This document shows positions 56,528 to 64,000 of a DNA stretch of 64,000 nt, one piece after another. The DNA lies in assembly GCA_030549205.1 (NCBI GenBank), contig JAUKTV010000001.1, positions 3,162,001 through 3,226,000 on the forward strand, written 5' to 3'. The translations under genes and the position numbers were made by a program. A model generated the notes under the pieces. It searched no databases, was not told the DNA's origin, and saw only the letters and a list, made by a program, of their open reading frames with translations. The stretch comes from Apiosordaria backusii (taxonomy: Eukaryota > Ascomycota > Sordariomycetes > Sordariales > Lasiosphaeriaceae). Positions within the stretch are counted from its first letter, which is position 1. Every line of letters starts with the position of its first letter.

Positions 56528-59212
56528 TGGGGGAGGGGATCACTCGATTATCCCTGGACGAGCACAAGGCGAAATATGTATATGTGTGGAAGCTGAGTGG
56601 GTTGCAACTTGCCGGTGAGGTAAACGCCGGGTGTTCGGTTTGAGGGTACAATACCGGATTCTAGACGGGCGTACTATGCATAACCTGTAGCGAGTGAAAA
56701 GACCTGAAAATGAGTGTCTTGAATTTGGCGCGCGTATCCGCTGCAGCTTTGGGTGAATGCAAGATGTCTGGGGCGACGGGTAAAGTGCCTGGCTCTCCAC
56801 GCAGTCTTCATCCGGTGGCAACGGGAGCATGGCTTGCAGAGTCACACTCTCGAGTTTACCACCTGCCCGAGAAGCGTGCGATTGTAGCGTATGTCCAACG
56901 AAAAGAGATCAAGAAGCTGTAAGCCTCCCGCGGTGGGTGGCATCTTGGAGCTCGTCCGAAGACAAAGGCGAGCTGCGAGAGCCACATCACGCACCCCCTA
57001 TGCAGGCAAGCGATGGCAGAAATAGAACATCAAGCATGCCAGGTACGCTGCAGGAACAACACGAGGAAGACGCTGTGGACATTGGAGGAATATTCACCGC
57101 TGAAAGCTCCCGGCTGCCGAGAGTTTTCTTCGGGTTGGGGTACATGGAGCACAGCGTCTGCTGCCGAAGTGTTACACAAAGTGAAAAGCTGAGCTGTCGA
57201 GAGATGGTGACACAAGAAACTCAACATGATCTGAGAGGCGCGGAATCGATGACAACTGGGAGTCGAAGCTCAGATGGAAGAGACATGTTGGGGTGAGCCT
57301 GGCCAGGTTCGGGTCCGAGGAGAGAAGACAATAGCTGCCGCCATTTACCCCTTGCGTAAGAAGGCCAACAGCAACTTTGAAAGATGTACAGTCGTGAGGT
57401 GAGATGGTGAGCTCAAAATGCCATGTGGGTCAACGGAATTCATGGCTTGCAGCTGGCGCGGTGCCTGGTTACCGGCCCAGTGGCTTTTCAGCGGGCTGCC
57501 CAGGGCGCCACAGGGGGTAAAGTGGACCTACCTAGATCTTGAGCACCGAAGCTTCGTTGCCCAGGCTTGGCCTCTTTGCTTCTCACAAGACAAGCTTTCT
57601 TCGCCGTTCGCTTCTCACCCCAACTTCAAGGGAATTCATTCTCGTCGCATACATTCCAATATCTCATTGCATTCGATACCCGGCTTGCTTCCACCCACTA
57701 GTAGCTCTGTTGTACCGCCTACATAGCTCCAATGGCCTCGTATACAGAGGATGGTGATTCATCAAGCCTAGGTCGGTGGATCTAGTCACGACTCAACAGC
57801 GGCATATGCATGCTCGTTCTGAGTGACCCCGAATGGGCTACAGTACACACTACTCATCAATTGGGCATTAGTTCATCCGATGGTATGAGTGAGACAAGGT
57901 GCGACGGTCCTCTTGAACTCTCCAAGCTCCGGCTGATGCGCGAGCATATCTCAGCAGGCCGGTAATGGCGAGCTTTCTCCGATATTGAAGCTGATCTCAT
58001 AAGCAAGGAAGCAATACTACAACGGGATCACTGCTATGAGTTGGTTACCAATTTCGGAGGTGCAACTGGAAAATCTTGTCTGGACAGCAGTAGAAAGACG
58101 CTCCGTCGATCCCGTCTCGCTAAGTGGGTTGGTGTCTTCGGACCTCCTCTAGGCTGGGTTGAAAATCACCGGATCGATGTGTATGTGGTGCCATCCTAGG
58201 TGCTCTGTACGATAACATCCGATCGATCTCTCCGTCAGCCACTGGCTCTCGCTTTCAAATTCAGCTTCTGAATGAGAGTACAACCTCACGACGACGATCA
58301 TCTGCATCGCGCCATGGATGCAGACGGCCCTGGTATTGAGACCCGCCCCATCCTGCATACATATTGCTTCCGGAAGTTTTCCAAACCACCTGCTTATTTT
58401 CTTGTTGCGTCTGATTTCTCGGACCGCTCCTGGGCGATCGCGCCGAGCCTGGGCAGAATTCTTGGTTATGAGGCTCGTTGTCAGGGCCTGTTACCCGCCG
58501 ATGACACTCTTCGATGCGACTCGAGTTGTCCGTCAACGCTATTACTTCAGATACCGACTTTTCAAGCCGTGTTCGCCCCGTTCAGCTTTCCAGGTACAAG
58601 CATGTCAGACCTTTTATCCACTACCTTTTCCCAGTACGCGAGCAATACCCCCCCATTTGAGCCAACTCCCCAGCTCCCGGTATGGTGGTGGTATGGCCTG
58701 CTTCCCGAAAAGACATTTATATTGGGCATTACGCGTTCGCTTTGGGAATCCCTTGCTTGCTTCCCGTCCCCATATTTCACTCTCGCTTGCTATATTCTTC
58801 CTACCCCACGATGACCTTTCGCCTGAGCATAGGGGGCCGGCTGAGATGGCCATTGGCTGTTCTGCCATGCCTACGCTCATGGGGAAATATTTCAACTACT
58901 ATTTCTGACATTGGGGTGCATGCCAATATGGACGGATGACCGGCACTGGCAAGCCTTCAGCAAAGACATTCTTCTCTATTCCTGTTGGTAACTTCGCCGA
59001 ACTTGAGGATGATTTTCGTGTGTTCGGATTGTTTACGTTGGTTGGCGCGCCAAAAGTGGGATTATTACACAACGTATTCCTGCACCACACTCGCCGATCA
59101 ACCCCCTTCTTCAGTCGCTAGACATTACCAATCTCATGACAAGATACAACCCCAAGGGTACAATACCGCTGGGCGTACGGGAGATCAACAAGTTGTGGCG
59201 CATTCCGAGTTA
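56528..59212. other. Gene-free region
   Basis: A 2.7-kb stretch with no supported gene. The left part may hold the first exon and promoter of the large disordered-protein gene. Frames at 58272-58814 and neighbours have no protein-like composition. Confidence 0.45.
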
Positions 59213-61099
59213 CTAAGGCGACCAACCATTTTCTTCCATGTATCGATCAAGCACACCCTGATCAGGGCGTTGATGACACCAGATTTCTTGCCCAACACCC
59301 CAGCTCAAGAGGCCTTTCAGGGGCTTCCCCGACGCATCCCGTGGAACACTCGTATCCTTCTTCGGCTTGACGGTGCTTTTGAGCCGCAGTCTAAATTCGT
59401 GTGGGATCTTCAGCCTGGCTGCCACCCACTTGTCATTCGGCCGGTAATCAAGCTCGACTTCAACCCCGGGATCGGCCTTGCTCAGAAGTTGGTCATCTGC
59501 CCAGGACTTTTTGAACCGGGTTTGTTGCGGCGGCAGCGTTATTTTCAAGAACTCAAGTGCCGAGTGTACCGTGAGGTATATAGCACGTTTGGGGTTCACA
59601 ATAGTCTTCATAAGCACTGACATCCAATTTGGATAAAGCACAGCAAAGTCAGTTTGGGACAGGTGTGTCGATCCTCGTATAGTCGTCATCCAGCATGGAA
59701 CGCCTCCGTCCCGAGCCTCGTGGCATATTTGCTCAACGCGCTCGAAATTTTCCGTCCAGTACATGAACGCCTCGCTCCCGATAGACAGTATCGGTTTCCG
59801 AAGCCGTTCCCGCTCCGTGCTCTCGGGAGTTGCCGGCCCCCAAGCATCGAGGAGAATACCCTGGGAGAGCCAGTCAAGTTTTTCGGACCTCAAAGCCTGT
59901 ACTGATGCCGCACCTCCGAAGCTGTGGCCCATCATTGTGACGTTTTCCAGGTAAAGTCTCTCTGTCCATTCGTCCCAGTCGATCCCGTCGAGACCCAACG
60001 AGCTGGCACCGACCTTTCCTTTCTTCCTAAGATTTCTTGCACGCACATCCTCCCCTTTGCCGCTGTTTATAAGCTCCAAGATGTGGAAAGCTTCCTCAAT
60101 TTCGGCTATCCTCATTTCAATCTGGGCTCCACGAAGCTCCGTATCGACACCACGGGTATTGTGTGGTGAAGTGTCCTGGGCGTTGTCTTTAGGAAAGATG
60201 TAGTCGACCATGTAGTACGGCCTTTCCTGTCCGCTGTTTCCTTTTTTCTGGTGTTTCTTCTCATTTTCTGGCGAACCAGGCGATCTATCGAGCCCTTGGC
60301 TATCCAGATCTGGGCCGGAACTGGCCTTGTTGACAAATGTTCTCGCACCACTGCCGTCGCGGTGTTCCACAGCAACAACCACAAAGCCGAAGCTCGCCAG
60401 CTCACCACAGACAGAGCTGTACAGCGTTCTGGAACCCCCCAAACCATGACTGAACATGATGACTGGGAACTTTGGTTTTCCGTCTTGTTTATCCGACTCA
60501 CTCGCTTTCCTGCCATCTACAAGTGTATCTTGGCTCAGATCATTTCTGCTCTCTTGCTTGACCTCTTCCTCTTTGTCACCCTCCTCAACAGCAGGCGGCC
60601 ACCTCGACGACATCCTCCCATTTCTCAAAGCCGGCAACTTGGTAAACATACTCGTCGCAGCCATATACGCTGTGATGGGAACATATGGCACGTTGAAAAA
60701 CCTGGCGTACCCCTTGCATGTCTGTACTCTGGGACGAGGAAGCCATGGCACCCTGGAAAGCGGCTTTCTAGACCTGCGATGTAGGCTCCGACGCTCGCTG
60801 CGCGGGAGGTCAGAGTTGAAGTCGGCTGGGTAGTAGACGGCGAAGAGGACGGTGTCGAGCTTGAGGGCGTAGGAGCCGTTGCGCTTGATGCGGCTGAAAT
60901 GTCGGTGTTCTCGGACGGGGACTTCGATTTCGAGGAAGCCGACGTGGTATGGCCCGGAATACGGGGCGAGGGAGTGGAAGAAGTGCTCGCGGAAGGAACG
61001 GGGAGGGTGAGGTGCTGGTGGCGGGGCTCGAGAGCCGTGGAATTCGACGGAGGTCCTGGATTTTGATCGGGATGCTCGGGATGCGGATCTTGACACCAT
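59213..61099 (-). CDS. PAF-acetylhydrolase-type serine esterase
   Basis: Intronless, 628 residues, from the ATG at 61099. The fold is that of plasma/type-II platelet-activating-factor acetylhydrolase: VLFAVYYPAD, FPVIMFSHGLGGSRTLYSSVCGELAS and VVAVEHRDGSG. The nucleophile motif MMGHSFGGA has Ser393, with Asp418 in ILLDAWG and His479 in GSTHLSQTDF. The spacing Ser-25-Asp-61-His is close to the human enzyme (23 and 55). A basic N-terminus and two charged insertions (about 165-210 and 255-315) enlarge it. No signal peptide is obvious, so it is probably intracellular. The family hydrolyses short sn-2 acyl groups of oxidised phospholipids; the substrate here is unproven. Confidence 0.9.
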   Translation of the reverse strand: MVSRSASRASRSKSRTSVEFHGSRAPPPAPHPPRSFREHFFHSLAPYSGPYHVGFLEIEVPVREHRHFSRIKRNGSYALKLDTVLFAVYYPADFNSDLPRSERRSLHRRSRKPLSRVPWLPRPRVQTCKGYARFFNVPYVPITAYMAATSMFTKLPALRNGRMSSRWPPAVEEGDKEEEVKQESRNDLSQDTLVDGRKASESDKQDGKPKFPVIMFSHGLGGSRTLYSSVCGELASFGFVVVAVEHRDGSGARTFVNKASSGPDLDSQGLDRSPGSPENEKKHQKKGNSGQERPYYMVDYIFPKDNAQDTSPHNTRGVDTELRGAQIEMRIAEIEEAFHILELINSGKGEDVRARNLRKKGKVGASSLGLDGIDWDEWTERLYLENVTMMGHSFGGAASVQALRSEKLDWLSQGILLDAWGPATPESTERERLRKPILSIGSEAFMYWTENFERVEQICHEARDGGVPCWMTTIRGSTHLSQTDFAVLYPNWMSVLMKTIVNPKRAIYLTVHSALEFLKITLPPQQTRFKKSWADDQLLSKADPGVEVELDYRPNDKWVAARLKIPHEFRLRLKSTVKPKKDTSVPRDASGKPLKGLLSWGVGQEIWCHQRPDQGVLDRYMEENGWSP

Positions 61100-62289
61100 T
61101 GTTGACTGGTTGGGATAAAGGGGTTAGGAAATAGAAGTTAGATATTAGGGTTGAGAGGTAGACATCAAGTAGGTCGGAATCCGGAGCTCGGGGGGGGGGG
61201 GGGGGGGGGGGGGGTGTGAGCGTCCTGTTGACTGCCCTAAAGTATTATCACGGAGATTTGGAAAGAGGGCTCAAGAAGGATGAGGCAGGCAGGCCAGGAG
61301 GATTTGATCCTGGAGCTCGGGTCGTAATTTTCGCAAGGGACAGATACATGAACAAGATTACGGTCCTTGATGTCTGGTAAGTGTCTGTAAGAAAAAATAA
61401 GTGTTGTAGCATAGAAATAGAATCTGGCAAGTTTGAGCTTAGAAATCATCAGGATACCGCCCAAAGACTCCGGATCTTCTCATCCGATCTCGAGCCCGCC
61501 AGTCAGGAACGAGAGAGCGCTGATGATGTCATCGTAGCAACGGGAGCTACTTTACCCCTGAACAGCGATACTGTTCCTGGGACATCCACTTTTGCATAAG
61601 AAACTAATGAATAGGTGCAACACAAGACCAGATATGTCCAGAATAATACGAAAGCAACATCACCGTCCTAAGTTGACTCCCCAAAGTCCTGTTGATATGT
61701 GTCAAGACCCGACACCGGAGTTGAGCAGCTCACACCGGGGATAATCGTGCCAGCGCTTTACTGACAGTTTACTCCACAGTCAACATCACGACGAGTTCAT
61801 CCTAACTCCTGGTTGCTATTGTTTTTCAACATCTCCTTACTAGGAACAATGAAAGTACCGTTCATTGCTGATAATTCGTAATAAAAAAAGACAAAATAAC
61901 TGCGCAAGTTCAACCAAAGAAGCGCATGGGCCCGAGGTTTATGCTCCCAAGACGCCAATAAATCAAGCAAATGACCCTCTCTTTTCTTGCAAAAAAATGT
62001 ATAACATAAACCAACTCAATATACTATTCAACACTACGAGATTCGACCCAATAAAAACACGTGAATGAATCATCACTTTCATCACTCGAACAGCGACGTC
62101 TCCCTTCCTCACGCTTTCCACAGCACTAAGACGCGGCCATCTGCGCCACGCCACCCGTCTAGACAATCAGGGGTTGAGGGATGCCCGAGACTCGCTGAGC
62201 TCTCCTGGCTGTCCTGGTGTAGTTGACAGATTAAAAAAGATGACAGAGTGATTGTAGGAAGAAAAGGAACCTGGCGATGAAAAAAGAGC
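61100..62289. other. Upstream region of the esterase and gene-free DNA
   Basis: Contains a 25-base G run at 61190-61214 about 90 bp upstream of the esterase ATG. It is otherwise AT-rich with no supported gene. Confidence 0.5.
61190..61214 (+). repeat. Poly-G run, 25 bases
   Basis: An uninterrupted run of 25 G on the plus strand, about 90 bp upstream of the minus-strand esterase gene. It is quadruplex-prone, and its exact length is hard to call. Confidence 0.9.
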
Positions 62290-64000
62290 CAAAAGCGAAG
62301 GTGTCCGAAGACACAAGTCAAATCCTTAATTGAGTGGTTTCGCTACTTCGCTGAAAGTATATATCGGAAAATGGATTAGTGTACCCAGCAGCCAGCACGT
62401 GCTTGCTTTCTTGATAACCAATACAACCATGCCTTTTGACCAAGGAAGAACAGCCGCGGAAGAGAAAATGATATTAATTCGCTAACAGCGCGTTGAACGC
62501 TTATCTGGCTCCTCCCTTAAAGAAGAATCTAGCACGCAAAAAAATAAGAATATACGAACACATGCCAATTTGAACCCCGACGTCTTCAGCTCTGAGCCGA
62601 CACCCGTGCGTCTGCATTATCAAGCCAGCAGAAAGATGATGCTGAACTGTTGAGCTCTTATGAGTCTCTTGCCTGTTTCTAGGTCATGTTACTTTAGTGT
62701 TCAGTTTGTGGGATGCTTTCAAGGACAGTCTGAGGCAGCGGTTGGTAGCTCACAGGGTCACTGGTGAGGGGAGAGCAGCAGGGTCAAGATTTGTGATGAT
62801 AATTCTGCATATTTTCAGTTCTGCGCTGCCCTCCAGAAGTGCTTTACCAACTTCCCACATGTGAGAGCGTAGGCATGTGTTGCTTGGGTCAAGATGCAGT
62901 GCGCTGTCACACACCCCTGTAAATTGAGGACATCTTTCTCACCTCTGAAGACGCCCCATGCCAGACTTTGTGACGGCGAATCAAAAAAGAAAGAATGTAA
63001 ACTCGAACCCACGGCGTCTTGAATCGAGGTCCATACGCATATACTTGAGTTAAATGGCCATAGGAAGTGTTCTTGTATAGACCTGAGGCAGCTCGGCGGT
63101 GGGGATTTCTCTTGGCTGCCCTGTCTGTAAAAAAGAAGGTTTCGAAGTGCTCAAAAAGAAAGCGAAGGTGACAGCTCCAAGCAGATGCCAATATCCCCCA
63201 GGGCCACATGTTCAATAGAACTCTTGGTAGGTAAGTTTGTTATCAGCTAACTTCGCTGATGTTCGTCTCCGGAAAACAAGATAATGTACCCTCGACGTCC
63301 ACGCCCGGCCCCACGAGACGCCATCCAGCCACTCTAAGCCTGATCTGGAATTGAGGACATCTTTTCTTTGCCCCAGGCATCCCAAGACGCAAAAAAAGCT
63401 TTTGAAGAGAACAATGGGCGTTCGAACTCACGACGTCTTTCCCTTCATGCTCAGGCGCAAATACATGCGTAAACATCCAAAAAAAAAAAAAAAAAAAAAA
63501 GGGTTCTTATCATGATCACAGTGGTGGAGAGCTCGCTGCTCTCGGCGGTGTGATTCTGTTCAGATATGTACATTGATGAAAAGCACAAAAAGCGAAGGTG
63601 ACAGATGTCAAAGCCCCCAGAACCCTCTTGTTTGTGAAAATCACACATGTAGGTAAATTTGCAGTTTGATACCAGCTACTTCGCTGAAAGACATGTTCGG
63701 AAAAGACGATGGTATACCCAACTCCTCCCAAGCCCCAAGTCCCATAAGGCGTTCCTAGCCCTATTTAGAATTGAGGACATCTTTCCTGCCTTCCCAGGCA
63801 CCCCCAAGCCCTAAAAAGAAGAAAAATAAAGGAAAGCGAGACGCTCGAACATATGACATCTTGTTTTTTCGCTTTACGCGCTGACATTTGCGGTAACCAA
63901 TGAGTGATTGTGTCCTTCTAACAAGAGGTCGAGGGTGGCGGGCGTCGCGAGCCGCTGGGAGAAGGGCGAGACTGCTAAGAAGCAAAAAGCGAAGGAGAAC
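62290..64000. repeat. Degenerate tandem array of about 420-bp units
   Basis: Four landmark motifs recur in the same order with similar spacing. GCTACTTCGCTGAAAG-type sequence occurs at 62342, 63246 and 63674. AATTGAGGACATCTTT occurs at 62922, 63349 and 63769. TCGAACNCACGNCGTCTT-type sequence occurs at 63003, 63422 and 63845. AAAAAGCGAAGGTGACAG-type sequence occurs at about 62290, 63157, 63587 and 63984. Successive copies are 397-430 bp apart. The leftmost unit is incomplete, and the array continues past the right edge. Units differ by many substitutions, and a 22-base A run (63479-63500) sits in one. No coding frame is conserved. On the minus strand the third motif resembles a tRNA/SINE B box (GGTTCGAGT), weakly suggesting a tRNA-derived origin. 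Confidence 0.75.

Noticed and set aside
58272..58908. Two overlapping plus-strand frames of 180-196 codons
   Set aside because: Overlapping frames with random composition and no conserved motif or plausible gene structure.
63000..63860. True tRNA genes inside the repeat units
   Set aside because: Only a B-box-like segment is seen. The T-stem does not pair and no cloverleaf can be drawn.

Overview
The window looks like a nuclear contig from a filamentous ascomycete, most probably a sordariomycete close to Sordariales. Genes are split by short GT-AG introns (mostly 50-80 bp, often with CTRAY branch points). The proteins are typical fungal housekeeping types, and the set includes a PRC2 H3K27 methyltransferase, a SUR7-family protein, a fungal class-3 lipase and a class I-like small secreted protein. 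Placement is by protein resemblance only; no search was run. I found no rRNA, confident tRNA, CRISPR or prokaryotic feature.

Layout. 1-5 kb: a Ser/Pro-rich unknown gene (2066-3106) with an uncertain middle exon, and a doubtful Asp-repeat ORF. 5.5-6.6 kb: a 14-3-3 gene with an 8-nt microexon. 6.6-14.4 kb: accessory-like DNA holding a 581-bp non-autonomous hAT-like element (8934-9514, 8-bp target duplication), a secreted lipase and a small secreted cysteine protein. 14.4-34.3 kb: dense housekeeping block with ribosomal protein eL36, a TUG/UBX protein, proteasome beta-3, SERCA Ca2+-ATPase, tubulin chaperone A, THO subunit 7, elongin A, NEDD8, prohibitin-2, CstF-64/Rna15 and a small DUF3237-like protein. 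36.1-40 kb: the EZH2/KMT6-type gene with a GC-AG intron. 41.7-42.8 kb: SUR7/PalI protein. 42.8-47.1 kb: gene-poor. 47.1-48.8 kb: protein phosphatase Z. 50.5-51.9 kb: Mtm1-like mitochondrial carrier. 53.0-56.5 kb: a large disordered protein with a Cys-rich C-terminus. 59.2-61.1 kb: PAF-acetylhydrolase-like esterase. 62.3-64.0 kb: a degenerate tandem array of about 420-bp units that runs off the right edge.

The genes do not form one pathway or a biosynthetic cluster. Several relate to protein turnover (proteasome beta-3, NEDD8, TUG/UBX, elongin A) and to mRNA 3'-end formation and export (Rna15, THO subunit 7). The most unusual observations are: (1) 208 sense codons open in frame directly after the Rna15 TAG stop; (2) the hAT-like miniature element with near-perfect ends; (3) extreme exon architecture (an 8-nt microexon in 14-3-3, an ATG-only first coding exon in proteasome beta-3, an 11-nt first coding exon with a weak donor in NEDD8); (4) the GC-AG intron and duplicated RPGAGRK tail motif in the PRC2 enzyme; (5) an 11-mer shared by the NEDD8 and Rna15 promoters; (6) the terminal repeat array.
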